Source of the DNA: DATKDF01 sp963752045
GTDB lineage: Bacteria; Acidobacteriota; Vicinamibacteria; Vicinamibacterales; SCN-69-37
Length of the DNA stretch: 64,000 nt
Assembly (NCBI GenBank): GCA_963752045.1
Contig: CAVVWN010000008.1
Span: 744,001-808,000, forward strand
Direction: 5' to 3'
The position numbers and the translations under genes were made by a program. How positions within the stretch are numbered: the first letter of the stretch is position 1; each line of letters begins with the position of its first letter. The notes beneath the pieces were generated by a model. The model was not told the DNA's origin. It worked only from the letters and a program-made list of their open reading frames with translations, and made no database searches. Below are positions 36,449 to 46,160 of this stretch, piece by piece.

Positions 36449-36919
36449 ATGTCGCTCAACAAGCTGAAGCCGCCCAAGGGCGCCAAGCACGCCAAGAAGC
36501 GCGTGGGCCGGGGCCCCGGGTCGGGGCACGGCAAGACGGCCAGCCGCGGGCACAAGGGGGCCCAGTCGCGTTCGGGCTTCCGCCGGAAGCGCGGGTTCGA
36601 GGGCGGCCAGATGCCGCTGCATCGCCGCGTGCCGAAGCGGGGCTTCACGAACCCGTTCCGCGTGGAATACGCGGTCGTCAACCTCGACACGCTGGTCGAG
36701 GTGTTCGAGGACGGTTCGTCGGTGACGCCCGAGCTGCTCCACGAGCGCGGGCTCGTGCGTGACGCCCGGAAGCCGGTGAAGGTGCTGGGACGCGGCGACG
36801 TCTCGAAGAAGCTCACGGTCAAGGCCCACAAGTTCAGCGGGTCCGCCGTGAAGAAGATCACCGAGGCCGGCGGTGCGGCCGAAACCATAGGAGGACACTC
36901 GGACGCCCCGGCCAGTTAG
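36449..36919 (+). CDS. rplO: Large ribosomal subunit protein uL15
   Basis: A 156-residue uL15. The Gly/Lys-rich N-terminal extension (KKRVGRGPGSGHGKTASRGHKGAQSR) penetrates 23S rRNA, followed by GFEGGQMPLHRRVPKRGF. The C-terminal globular part ends GGAAETIGGHSDAPAS. It directly precedes secY, as in most spc operons. Confidence 0.97.
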   Translation: MSLNKLKPPKGAKHAKKRVGRGPGSGHGKTASRGHKGAQSRSGFRRKRGFEGGQMPLHRRVPKRGFTNPFRVEYAVVNLDTLVEVFEDGSSVTPELLHERGLVRDARKPVKVLGRGDVSKKLTVKAHKFSGSAVKKITEAGGAAETIGGHSDAPAS

Positions 36920-36937
36920 CGGCTCGGCGAGTGCATC

Positions 36938-38323
<1,386 letters not shown>

Positions 38324-38339
38324 GGTGTACGGGCGGGCG

Positions 38340-38984
38340 ATGGCTGTGAGACTCGTCGTGCTGGGGCCCCCGGGGGCCGGCAAAGGAACGCAGGCGGAGC
38401 GGTTTGCGCGCGAGCGGGGCGTGCCGAAGATCTCGACCGGAGACATCCTCCGGGAGGCCGTGCAGAGCGGGTCCGAGCTCGGACGCGCCGCGCGGGCCAT
38501 CATGGAGACCGGCCGGCTCGTCAGCGACGAGCTGATGATCGGCATCGTGGGTGAGCGGCTGGAACGGACGGACGCCCGTCGGGGATTCGTGCTCGACGGG
38601 TTTCCACGCACGGTGGCGCAGGCCAAGGCGCTGGATCGGATGCTCGACGAAGACGCGCCACTGGCCGTCATCGACATCGAGGTGCCCGAAGAGGCCATTG
38701 TCAGGCGGTTGAGCGCCCGCCGGATTTGTGCGTCGTGCGGGTGGACGGCGGTTCCGGGCGCGGCCTCGTGCAGCCGGTGCGGGGGCGCGCTCGTGCAGCG
38801 GCGCGACGACGTGGAGGATGTGGTGCGTGAGCGGTTGGGCGTGTACGAGCGGGACACGCAGCAGCTCGTCGACTTCTACCGCGACCGTCCCACGTTCAGG
38901 TCGGTCGACGGCGACCAGTCGCCCGACGCCGTGGCTGCCGACATCGCGGCGGCCGTGGCGGCGGCGGTAAGGGGGCACGAGTGA
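38340..38984 (+). CDS. adk: Adenylate kinase with zinc-type LID
   Basis: A 214-residue adenylate kinase converting ATP and AMP to two ADP. The P-loop GPPGAGKGTQAERFA is near residue 10, AMP-binding STGDILREAV near residue 36, and GFVLDGFPRTVAQA near residue 82. The LID carries CASCGWTAVPGAASCSRCGG, two CxxC pairs typical of zinc-stabilised forms. Starts at the ATG of 38340. Four bases overlap map. Confidence 0.97.
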   Translation: MAVRLVVLGPPGAGKGTQAERFARERGVPKISTGDILREAVQSGSELGRAARAIMETGRLVSDELMIGIVGERLERTDARRGFVLDGFPRTVAQAKALDRMLDEDAPLAVIDIEVPEEAIVRRLSARRICASCGWTAVPGAASCSRCGGALVQRRDDVEDVVRERLGVYERDTQQLVDFYRDRPTFRSVDGDQSPDAVAADIAAAVAAAVRGHE

Positions 38985-39763
38985 TCGCGTACCGCTCGGC
39001 GCGTGAAATCGAGCGCATGCGGCAGGCGAACCAGCTGGTGACACGCGTGCTGGAGTCGCTCGCGGCGGCCGCCGAGCCGGGCGTGTCGACGGCCGAACTG
39101 GACGCGCTCGCCGAGGAGCAGATCCGGAGCGCTGGGGCCGAACCGGCGTTCAAGGGGTATCGGGGGTTTCCAGGAACCCTGTGCGTCTCGATCAATGACG
39201 AGGTCGTGCACGGCATTCCGTCGAGGTCGCGGGTGCTGAAGGCCGGCGACATCGTCTCGCTCGACGTCGGCGCCCGCCTCGACGGGTACTACGGCGACAG
39301 TGCCGTGACGGTCGCCGTCGGCGACGTGCCGGCCGCGACGCAGTCGCTGCTCGCGGTGACCCGGGAAGCGCTCGAGCGCGGCATCGCGCAGGCGACCGCT
39401 GGCGGCAGGCTGTCGGACATCAGTCATGCCATCCAGGCGTGGGTGGAAGGACACGGGTTTTCGATCGTCCGGGAATTCGTCGGGCACGGCATCGGGGAAC
39501 AACTGCACGAGGAGCCGCAGATCCCCAACTACGGCCAGCCGGGCCGAGGGCCCAGGCTTGCCGAAGGCATGGTTCTCGCCATCGAGCCGATGGTGGCGAT
39601 GGGGAAGCCGCAGACGCGGGTCCTTGCCGACGGCTGGACGGCGGTCACGCGTGACGGCAGTCTGGCGGCCCACTTCGAGCACACCGTGGCCGTGACGGCT
39701 GCCGGGCCGGTGGTGCTGACCTCGCCGAGCGGAAGCACGGTGGGGGCGGCCGTGCAGAAGTGA
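38981..39763 (+). CDS. map: Methionine aminopeptidase, type I
   Basis: A 260-residue metalloenzyme that removes the initiator methionine from nascent chains. The metal ligands sit in SLDVGARLDGYYGDSAVT (two Asp), EFVGHGIGEQLHEEP (His), LAIEPMV (Glu) and AAHFEHTVAVT (Glu). The substrate His is in INDEVVHGIPS. No N-terminal zinc finger, so type Ia. It starts with GTG overlapping the adk stop. Confidence 0.97.
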   Translation: MIAYRSAREIERMRQANQLVTRVLESLAAAAEPGVSTAELDALAEEQIRSAGAEPAFKGYRGFPGTLCVSINDEVVHGIPSRSRVLKAGDIVSLDVGARLDGYYGDSAVTVAVGDVPAATQSLLAVTREALERGIAQATAGGRLSDISHAIQAWVEGHGFSIVREFVGHGIGEQLHEEPQIPNYGQPGRGPRLAEGMVLAIEPMVAMGKPQTRVLADGWTAVTRDGSLAAHFEHTVAVTAAGPVVLTSPSGSTVGAAVQK

Positions 39764-39770
39764 GACGGGT

Positions 39771-39983
39771 GTGCCGGCGACCGTCGAAGGGACTGTGCTG
39801 GCGGTGCTGCCAAGGGCGCTCTATCGCGTCGGGATCGACGGCGGGCGCGAAGTGACGGCGCACGCGGCCGGCGGCACGGGCCGCAATTTCGTGCGGCTCG
39901 TCGTGGGTGACCGCGTGGTGGTGGCGCTCAGCGCGCGGGACGTCGGGCGCGGCCGGATCGTCAGACGGCGGCCGGCACGATGA
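39771..39983 (+). CDS. infA: Translation initiation factor IF-1
   Basis: A 70-residue single OB-fold protein that occupies the 30S A site during initiation. The pattern VEGTVLAVLPRALYRVGIDGG, VTAHAAGG, NFVRLVVGDRVVVALSARD and the ending GRGRIVRRR fits IF-1. The start is GTG, seven bases after map. Its place between map and rpmJ supports the call. Confidence 0.93.
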   Translation: MPATVEGTVLAVLPRALYRVGIDGGREVTAHAAGGTGRNFVRLVVGDRVVVALSARDVGRGRIVRRRPAR

Positions 39984-40005
39984 GGACAGGGAAAGAAGGG
40001 CGGCG

Positions 40006-40119
40006 ATGAAAGTCAGAGCTTCGGTGAAGCGAATCTGCGTGAAGTGCAAGATCGTGCGTCGACGGGGCGTCGTGCGCGTGATCTGCACGAATCAGAAACA
40101 CAAGCAGCGGCAGGGATGA
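40006..40119 (+). CDS. rpmJ: Large ribosomal subunit protein bL36
   Basis: A 37-residue zinc-binding protein: MKVRASVKRICVKCKIVRRR, then VRVICTNQKHKQRQG. All four metal ligands (CxxC, C, H) are present, the C+ form. Ribosome-binding sequence GGAAAGAAGG lies upstream. It is short but unmistakable and located in the usual infA-rpmJ-rpsM order. Confidence 0.97.
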   Translation: MKVRASVKRICVKCKIVRRRGVVRVICTNQKHKQRQG

Positions 40120-40132
40120 GGTAGCGAGAACC

Positions 40133-40507
40133 ATGGCTCGAATTGCAGGCGTTGATCTTCCGCGCACGAAGCGCGTCGAAGTGGGCCTTACGTACATCTA
40201 CGGCATCGGCCGGAAACGGTCGTCGGACATCCTGACCGAGGCTGGCGTCTCGCCGGCCATCCGCGTCAAGGACCTGTCGGAGGACGACGTCCGGAAGATC
40301 AGCCGCGTGATCGAAGAGCAGGGGCGGGTCGAGGGCGACCTGCGCAAGGAGATTTCGCTCAACATCAAGCGCCTGGTCGAGATTGGCAGCTATCGCGGGT
40401 CGCGCCACCGGCGGAATCTGCCGGCTCACGGCCAGCGTACCCGCACGAACGCTCGGACGCGCAAGGGGCCGCGCCGGGGCGCGATTGCCCGAAAGAAGAC
40501 GGAGTAG
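40133..40507 (+). CDS. rpsM: Small ribosomal subunit protein uS13
   Basis: A 124-residue uS13, starting MARIAGVDLPRTKRVEVGLTYIYGIG and ending in GSYRGSRHRRNLPAHGQRTRTNARTRKGPRRG, the basic tail reaching the P-site tRNA. First gene of the alpha group. Confidence 0.98.
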   Translation: MARIAGVDLPRTKRVEVGLTYIYGIGRKRSSDILTEAGVSPAIRVKDLSEDDVRKISRVIEEQGRVEGDLRKEISLNIKRLVEIGSYRGSRHRRNLPAHGQRTRTNARTRKGPRRGAIARKKTE

Positions 40508-40513
40508 CAACGC

Positions 40514-40951
40514 ATGGCCAAGACACCGCAAGACTCGGCAACCCCCGAATCGGGCAAGCCGGCGCGCCGCAAGAAGGCGTTCAAGAAGAAGGGCGAGAAG
40601 CGCATCGTCCACCATGGGGTGGCGCACATTCAGGCGTCCTTCAACAACACGGTCATCACCATTGCCGACGCCGAGGGCAACGTCGTGGCCTGGTCGAGCG
40701 CGGGTGGGATCGGGTTCAAAGGGTCCCGCAAGGGCACGCCGTTTGCCGCCACGCAGGCCGCGATGAACGCCGGCAACGCCGCCAAGGCGTACGGCATGCG
40801 GTCGCTCGAGGTGCGGGTCAAGGGGCCGGGCGCCGGACGTGAGTCCGCCGTGCGCGCGCTGCAGACGGTGGGGCTCGAGGTGAAGTCGATTCGGGACGTG
40901 ACGCCGATTCCCCACAACGGCTGCCGGCCTCCGAAGCGGAGGAGAGTCTAG
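40514..40951 (+). CDS. rpsK: Small ribosomal subunit protein uS11
   Basis: A 145-residue uS11 with an extended Lys/Arg-rich N terminus (about 25 residues longer than the E. coli protein). The core is GVAHIQASFNNTVITIADAEGNVVAWSSAGGIGFKGSRKGTPFAAT and the end DVTPIPHNGCRPPKRRRV. It lies on the 30S platform. Confidence 0.97.
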   Translation: MAKTPQDSATPESGKPARRKKAFKKKGEKRIVHHGVAHIQASFNNTVITIADAEGNVVAWSSAGGIGFKGSRKGTPFAATQAAMNAGNAAKAYGMRSLEVRVKGPGAGRESAVRALQTVGLEVKSIRDVTPIPHNGCRPPKRRRV

Positions 40952-41581
40952 ATGGCGAGATACATCGGCCCGGTGTGCCGGCTGTGCCGGCGCGAGGGCA
41001 TGAAGTTGTTCCTCAAGGGCGAACGCTGCTACACGGACAAGTGCGCGATCGAGAAGCGCAACGTGCCGCCTGGGCAGCACGGCCGGTCGCGGCGCCAGAA
41101 GGTCGTGGGCTACGGCGTGCAGTTGCGCGAGAAGCAGAAGGTCAAGCGCACCTACGGCGTGCTCGAGAACCAGTTCCGGCGTTATTTCGAGGCCGCCGAC
41201 CGGCAGAAGGGCATCACGGGCGAACTGCTCCTGCAGGCCCTCGAACGCCGGCTCGACAACGTCATCTACCGGCTGGGCTTCGCCACCTCGCGGGCGCAGG
41301 CGCGGCAACTGGTGCGCCACGGTCATTTCACCGTCAACGGTCGCAAGGTGGACATTCCGTCGTACCCGGTGCGGGCCGGAGATACCGTGACCGTGCGGTC
41401 GTCGAGCGGCGAGAATCCCACCATCGTGCATGCGATGGAGGAAGTGAAGGGACGTGGGATTCCCGAGTGGCTGCTGCTCGATGCGGACAAGAAGGCGGGC
41501 ACGATCTCGTCGCTGCCGACGCGCGAGCAGATCAACCTGCCCGTGCAGGAGCAGCTGATCGTCGAGTTGTATTCGAAGTAA
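40952..41581 (+). CDS. rpsD: Small ribosomal subunit protein uS4, zinc-binding type
   Basis: A 209-residue uS4. The N terminus MARYIGPVCRLCRREGMKLFLKGERCYTDKCAIEKR carries four Cys in the C+ arrangement. The S4 RNA-binding domain follows: LERRLDNVIYRLGFATSRAQARQLVRHGHFTVNG. Its start abuts the rpsK stop. In E. coli it represses the alpha operon. Confidence 0.97.
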   Translation: MARYIGPVCRLCRREGMKLFLKGERCYTDKCAIEKRNVPPGQHGRSRRQKVVGYGVQLREKQKVKRTYGVLENQFRRYFEAADRQKGITGELLLQALERRLDNVIYRLGFATSRAQARQLVRHGHFTVNGRKVDIPSYPVRAGDTVTVRSSSGENPTIVHAMEEVKGRGIPEWLLLDADKKAGTISSLPTREQINLPVQEQLIVELYSK

Positions 41582-41743
41582 GACTGGGCGCACAGCGCCA
41601 AGTGTCAAGAGCCCAGGGCCCTTTTCAGGCCTGGGATGCCAGGTGCCGGCCCGCAGCTTTCAGACCTGCGGCGGGAGGCCGGTGCCCCGATGATGCAGGT
41701 CTGGCGGCCGGGAACCCGGCTCGCAGGCGAAAGGACAGTGACG

Positions 41744-42721
41744 ATGCTCTGGAAGGGATTTCAAAGACCGAAGCGGCTCGAGTTCGAGCGCGAGACATTG
41801 ACGGACCGGTTCGGGCGTTTCTATGCCCAGCCGTTCGAGCGCGGGTTCGGCACGACCGTCGGCAACGCCATGCGGCGCGTGCTGCTCTCGTCGATCGAAG
41901 GCGCGGCCGTGACGGCCGTCAAGATCGAGGGCGTGCTGCACGAGTTCTCGCCCATTCAGGGCGTGGTTGAGGACGCGACCGACATCATCCTCAATCTCAA
42001 GCAGATTCCGATCAAGGTGCATTCGGAGCATGCCAAGACGCTGGCGCTCAGGGCGACCAAGCCGGGCGAGGTGCGGGCGCGCGACATCGAGGTCGATGCG
42101 GACGTCGAGATCCTCGAACCGGATGCGCACATCGCCACGGTGAGCGAGGGCGGCAAGCTCGAGATGGAGCTGCGCCTCAAGCGGGGCCGCGGCTACGTCG
42201 CCGCCGACAAGAACTTCGACGAGGATCTGGGCATCGGGTGGATTCCGGTCGACTCCGTCCACTCGCCGGTCAAGAAGGTCAACTACATCGTGGAGGCCGC
42301 GCGAATCGGCCAGACGACCGACTACGACAAGTTGACCGTCGAGGTGTGGACCAACGGCGCCGTGACGCCGCGTGATGCCGTGTCGCTCGCGGCGAAGCTC
42401 ATCCGCGATCACTTCACGATCTTCGTGGGAGTCGACGACGCCGGCGACTCGCCGCTCGAGCGGTCGGCCGACCAGCCGGCCTCGGCCGTCAACGAGCACC
42501 TCGATAAGAGCGTCGAGGAGCTCGAGCTGTCGGTGCGGTCGTACAACTGCCTCAAGAACGCCAACATCCGGACGCTGCGCGAGCTCGTGCAGAAGACGGA
42601 GGGCGAGATGCTGAAGACGAAGAACTTCGGCCGCAAGTCCCTCAATGAGATCAAGGAGATCCTGAACGAGATGGGTCTGGGTCTTGGCATGCGGATCGAC
42701 CAGGCGGCCGGGCAGGACTGA
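41744..42721 (+). CDS. rpoA: RNA polymerase subunit alpha
   Basis: A 325-residue protein. It has an N-terminal assembly domain (KRLEFERETLTDRFGRFYAQPFERGFGTTVGNAMRRVLLSS), a linker, and a C-terminal domain with LELSVRSYNCLKNANIRTLRELVQKTEGEMLKTKNFGRKSLNEIKEIL for UP-element and activator contacts. The ATG at 41744 with AAGGACAG upstream fits the family start. A 162-nt leader after rpsD contains GC-rich inverted pieces such as CCCAGG/CCTGGG. Confidence 0.97.
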   Translation: MLWKGFQRPKRLEFERETLTDRFGRFYAQPFERGFGTTVGNAMRRVLLSSIEGAAVTAVKIEGVLHEFSPIQGVVEDATDIILNLKQIPIKVHSEHAKTLALRATKPGEVRARDIEVDADVEILEPDAHIATVSEGGKLEMELRLKRGRGYVAADKNFDEDLGIGWIPVDSVHSPVKKVNYIVEAARIGQTTDYDKLTVEVWTNGAVTPRDAVSLAAKLIRDHFTIFVGVDDAGDSPLERSADQPASAVNEHLDKSVEELELSVRSYNCLKNANIRTLRELVQKTEGEMLKTKNFGRKSLNEIKEILNEMGLGLGMRIDQAAGQD

Positions 42722-42768
42722 ACGGCTTCGCCTGAATACGGGGCCGAGAGCCAACACAGGAATGAACA

Positions 42769-43362
42769 ATGCGTCACAGAGTTGCACACCGTAAGCTGGG
42801 CCGCGTCACCGAGCATCGAATCTCGATGCTGCGCAATCAGGCGACCGCACTCATCCGGCACGAGCACGTGGAGACCACCGTCCCCAAGGCCAAGGAGCTC
42901 CGCCCGTTCGTCGAGCGGCTCATCAGCGTGGCCAAGCGGAGCCTGGATGCGCCGGAGGGCAGCGCCAGGGGCGTGACGGCTCGTCGGACCGTGGCGCGCG
43001 ACATCGCCGACCGGACGGTGGTGCGGAAGCTGTTCGACACGATCGCACCGCGCTACGTCGAACGCCCGGGCGGGTATACCCGCCTGCTCCGGTTGGGTTA
43101 TCGGCGGGGTGACAGCGCCGAGATGGCCCTCGTCGAGCTCATCGGCAGCGAGTACGACCCGAACCTCGCCAGAGGGGCCGACAAAGGCGCCGAGGCCGCG
43201 TCTGACGCGCCGAAGAAGAAGACCGTCGGTGGGCGGCTCCGTGAGGCCCTCGGCGGCCGCCGGAAGAAGGATGACGGCGACGGCGCCAAGGCGAAAGCCG
43301 ACAAGCAAGCCAAGGGCGCGGGCAAGAAGGTCACCACACCGCGCAAGGCCGGAGGCAGCTAG
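42769..43362 (+). CDS. rplQ: Large ribosomal subunit protein bL17 with long basic C-terminal extension
   Basis: A 197-residue protein. Residues 1-118 are a normal bL17 (MRHRVAHRKLGRVTEHRISMLRNQATALIRHE; RYVERPGGYTRLLRLGYRRGDSAEMALVELIG). The remaining ~80 residues are a low-complexity Lys/Ala/Gly tail, possibly anchoring on rRNA; function unknown. Last gene of the ribosomal cluster. Confidence 0.95.
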   Translation: MRHRVAHRKLGRVTEHRISMLRNQATALIRHEHVETTVPKAKELRPFVERLISVAKRSLDAPEGSARGVTARRTVARDIADRTVVRKLFDTIAPRYVERPGGYTRLLRLGYRRGDSAEMALVELIGSEYDPNLARGADKGAEAASDAPKKKTVGGRLREALGGRRKKDDGDGAKAKADKQAKGAGKKVTTPRKAGGS

Positions 43363-43363
43363 C

Positions 43364-43398
43364 ATCTGGAATCTGGGATCTGGGATCTGGGATCTGGA
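43364..43398 (+). repeat. Five ATCTGGR heptamers downstream of rplQ
   Basis: Exact 7-base steps: ATCTGGA, ATCTGGG, ATCTGGG, ATCTGGG, ATCTGGA. This is the left outer arm of a nested palindrome whose degenerate inverse copies (CCAGAT, CCAGATT) lie at 43584-43634. Confidence 0.85.
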
Positions 43399-43460
43399 GC
43401 CGTTTCGGTGTAGCCGGCCGGAAACGGCTCAAGCGGTTTGCAGGAAGCGCCTACCGAGAC

Positions 43461-43544
43461 GGTGGGGGAGATTTGCACAGGAGGGGGACGGGTCTTGCTC
43501 GCGCAAGCGAGACCCGTCCCCCTCCTGTGCAAATCTCCCCCACC
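43461..43544 (+). repeat. Perfect 35-bp inverted repeat (large hairpin) after rplQ
   Basis: The arms 43461-43495 and 43510-43544 are exact complements of each other around a 14-nt loop. Outside them, GCGGTTTGCAG (43432-43442) and CTGCAAACCGC (near 43562-43572) pair again, and outside those the ATCTGGR heptamers pair with their inverse copies. It may end the ribosomal transcript and block read-through into the VCBS gene. No transposase or RNA gene was recognised in it. Confidence 0.9.
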
Positions 43545-43583
43545 CGTGCCGCTACAGAGAACTGCAAACCGCCATAGGAGCGT

Positions 43584-43634
43584 CTAGAATCCAGATATCC
43601 AGATGCCTCCAGATTCCGGATTTCAGAATCCAGG
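43584..43634 (+). repeat. Degenerate inverse heptamer arm overlapping the start of the VCBS gene
   Basis: Copies of CCAGAT/CCAGATT/CAGAATCC at about seven- to ten-base steps, the complement of the ATCTGGR array at 43364-43398. The array runs through the ATG at 43603, so the first ten or so codons of the next gene are written in repeat sequence. Confidence 0.65.
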
Positions 43635-45186
43635 TTCAGCGGCCGCAGTCCTGGCCGTCGCTGGTCTTGCCGCCTGGCTTCAGGTGGCGTGGCCGGCGTT
43701 CGAGCCCATCCAGGCGGACCTCCTGGGCCGTGGCGGCACGCTCGTCAACGCGTGGGCAGACATCGATCTCGACGGCGACCCCGACCTCTTCGTCGGTTTT
43801 GCCGGTGAGCCCAATCGGCTGTACCGCAACGACCGCGGCACCCTCGTGGATGTCGCCGCGGCGCAGGGGCTGGCCGAACCTCGCGCGACACGCGCGGGCG
43901 CGTGGGGCGATTTCGATGGTGACGGAGACCCCGATCTTCTCATCGGTTTCGCACCCGGCGACAACTCCGTCCTGAAGCTCTATCGCAACGACCGCACGAC
44001 GTTTACTGACGTGACCGGCCCGTCGGGCCTCGCCAGGGATGGCGGAGCCGTCAGGCAGCCGGTGTGGGTGGACATCGACGGCGACGGGGACCTCGACCTC
44101 TTCGTGGCCTTTCGCGACGGTCCGAACGCGATGTTCCGGAACACCGACGGGCGCTTTGAGGACGTCGCGCCCGCCCTCGGGCTCGATGACGCCAGGAGGA
44201 GCGTGGGCGCCGTCTGGTTCGATGCGGACGCCGACGGCGATCTCGATCTGTACGTCGCGAACATGGACGGCGACCCGAACGGTCTCTTCATCAATCCGCT
44301 GCGCCGGCCCGGGGAGTCCGGGGCTTCGGTTGCCCTGTCGGCCCGGTTCGCTGACGTGGCGGCGGAGGCCGGCCTTGCCTGGGGTGGCCGTGCTCCGCGA
44401 GACCCGCAGAACGGCACGGTCCGCCCGTGCGCGGCCGACGTCAATGGCGACGGCCGGCTCGACCTCTTCCTGGCGAACTATGGCCCGAATGGGCTCTTCC
44501 TCAACCGCGGAGGTGGCCGCTGGGAGGACGTGTCGAAGTCGTGGGGCATCGCCATCGATGGCCGCTACGACACCTGCGCTTTTGCCGACGTCGATCACGA
44601 CGGATGGCTCGACCTGTACGTGAACGGCACGTTCACCGGCGGCACGCAGTATCCGGACTACCTCTTTCGTGGCCGGGGCGACCGCTTCGACGACGTGACG
44701 CCCGAGTCGGTGAGGCGGCTCCAGGCCGACCACGGGGCGGCCTGGGCCGATCTCGATGGCGACGGCGACCTGGACCTCGCGCTCACCGGTGCGAGGCCCG
44801 ACGGCATGCATCTGGTGATGCAGAACGAGCTACCGGCCGAGGCGGCGGCCAGGTCGCTGTTTGTGCGGGTCACGCTCGCTCGCGGCGGGTCCTGCCCGGG
44901 TGCGGAGGTCCGGCTCACTGAACCCGGTCTGCCGCCGCGCCGGATGCAGACGCGCCACGTGGATGCCGGCTCCGGCTACGACGCGCAGAACGACCTCCCC
45001 GTGCATTTCGGCCTGTCCTCCTCCGGCCGCGTGGACATCGAGGTCACCTGTTCGTCGGCCCCGCGCGGAGCCGGCTGGCGTGCGGTGGGTGTCGATCCCG
45101 GCGACTACCGGGGCCGGGCACTGGTCGCGGTCGTCGGCGGGGTCGCGGGCGCCTCCGGGTCGGGCGATAGAATGCCGGAGCGATGA
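43603..45186 (+). CDS. Exported FG-GAP/VCBS-repeat protein with ASPIC/UnbV domain
   Basis: A 527-residue protein with a hydrophobic N-terminal segment (AAAVLAVAGLAAWL) and seven beta-propeller blade repeats of the type DxDGDxDLxV (DIDLDGDPDLFV, DFDGDGDPDLLI, DIDGDGDLDLFV, DADADGDLDLYV, DVNGDGRLDLFL, DVDHDGWLDLYV, DLDGDGDLDLAL), each a likely calcium loop. The C-terminal RHVDAGSGYDAQNDLPVHFGL resembles the ASPIC/UnbV module. Probably a surface or periplasmic binding protein; ligand unknown. The start lies inside a heptamer repeat without a clear ribosome-binding site. It overlaps the next gene (ATGA). Confidence 0.85.
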   Translation: MPPDSGFQNPGSAAAVLAVAGLAAWLQVAWPAFEPIQADLLGRGGTLVNAWADIDLDGDPDLFVGFAGEPNRLYRNDRGTLVDVAAAQGLAEPRATRAGAWGDFDGDGDPDLLIGFAPGDNSVLKLYRNDRTTFTDVTGPSGLARDGGAVRQPVWVDIDGDGDLDLFVAFRDGPNAMFRNTDGRFEDVAPALGLDDARRSVGAVWFDADADGDLDLYVANMDGDPNGLFINPLRRPGESGASVALSARFADVAAEAGLAWGGRAPRDPQNGTVRPCAADVNGDGRLDLFLANYGPNGLFLNRGGGRWEDVSKSWGIAIDGRYDTCAFADVDHDGWLDLYVNGTFTGGTQYPDYLFRGRGDRFDDVTPESVRRLQADHGAAWADLDGDGDLDLALTGARPDGMHLVMQNELPAEAAARSLFVRVTLARGGSCPGAEVRLTEPGLPPRRMQTRHVDAGSGYDAQNDLPVHFGLSSSGRVDIEVTCSSAPRGAGWRAVGVDPGDYRGRALVAVVGGVAGASGSGDRMPER

Positions 45187-46160
45187 CCGACTCGACATTC
45201 GATCCGCCGACGCTCGACGACTTCCGGGCCGCCCGGGCACGGATGACGCCGCACGTCCATCACACGCCGCTGCTGCCGTCCCGGACACTCAGCGAGATGA
45301 CCGGGTTCGACGTGCGCCTCAAGGCCGAACTGTTCCAGCGCACCGGGTCGTACAAGATCCGGGGCCCGCTCAACAAGTTCAGTTTTCTGACCGAGGAGGA
45401 GAGGCGACGCGGCGTCATCTGTTCGTCGGCCGGCAATCACGCACAGGGTGTGGCGCTGGCCGCGCGCATCCACGGCATCCGGGCGGTAGTCTGCATGGCC
45501 GAGAACGCTACGCCCTCGAAGATAGAGGCGACGCGGGCGTACGGCGCCGAAGTGGTGCTCCACGGCCGCATCTGGGACGAAGCCAACGAGAAGGCGAAAG
45601 AGCTCGTTGCCGAGCGCGGCTACACCTACATTCATCCGTTCGACGACCTGCAGCTCATCACCGGGCAGGGCACCGTTGGCCTGGAGATCGTCGAGGACTG
45701 GCCGGAAGTGGATGCCGTCGTTGTGCCGATCGGGGGCGGCGGGCTCATCTCCGGCGTTTCGATGGCGGTCAAGGCCGCCAACCCCGCGGCGCGCGTCGTC
45801 GGCGTGGAGTCGTCGGACGGCCCGGCCATGAAGCGGAGCGTCGAGGCTGGCCGGCTCGTGACGCTCGACAGGGTCGATACGGTGATCGACGGCCTCCGGG
45901 TCAAACGCGTCGGCGAGAAGACGTTCGAGGTCGTTCGACGGTTCGTGGACGAGATCGTCACCCTGCCCGATCGCGACATCTTCGGTGCCGTCGTCTGGGT
46001 GATGCACTACGCGAAGCTCGTGCCGGAGGGCGCCGCGGCGTCCACGGTGGGCGCGCTGCTGCACAGCCTCGTCGACCTGCCGGCCGGCTCGAAGGTCGTC
46101 TGCGTCCTGAGCGGCGGCAACCTCAATCTGGACCGACTCCGCGGGCTGGAGTGGAATTGA
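45183..46160 (+). CDS. Threonine ammonia-lyase (catabolic type) or serine racemase-like PLP enzyme
   Basis: A 325-residue fold-type II PLP enzyme. The Schiff-base lysine is Lys58 in RTGSYKIRG, the substrate loop is SSAGNHAQG, and the phosphate-binding glycine loop is GGGGLISG near residue 182. There is no C-terminal ACT regulatory domain, so it resembles TdcB or serine/threonine dehydratases rather than feedback-inhibited IlvA. It would convert threonine to 2-oxobutyrate and ammonia. It overlaps the VCBS gene by four bases and converges with mltB, their 3' ends overlapping by 38 nt. Confidence 0.88.
   Translation: MTDSTFDPPTLDDFRAARARMTPHVHHTPLLPSRTLSEMTGFDVRLKAELFQRTGSYKIRGPLNKFSFLTEEERRRGVICSSAGNHAQGVALAARIHGIRAVVCMAENATPSKIEATRAYGAEVVLHGRIWDEANEKAKELVAERGYTYIHPFDDLQLITGQGTVGLEIVEDWPEVDAVVVPIGGGGLISGVSMAVKAANPAARVVGVESSDGPAMKRSVEAGRLVTLDRVDTVIDGLRVKRVGEKTFEVVRRFVDEIVTLPDRDIFGAVVWVMHYAKLVPEGAAASTVGALLHSLVDLPAGSKVVCVLSGGNLNLDRLRGLEWN

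Noticed and set aside
43461..43544. Small RNA gene within the 35-bp palindrome
   Set aside because: A transcript cannot be inferred; no promoter of its own was seen and the structure is explained as a palindromic repeat or terminator.
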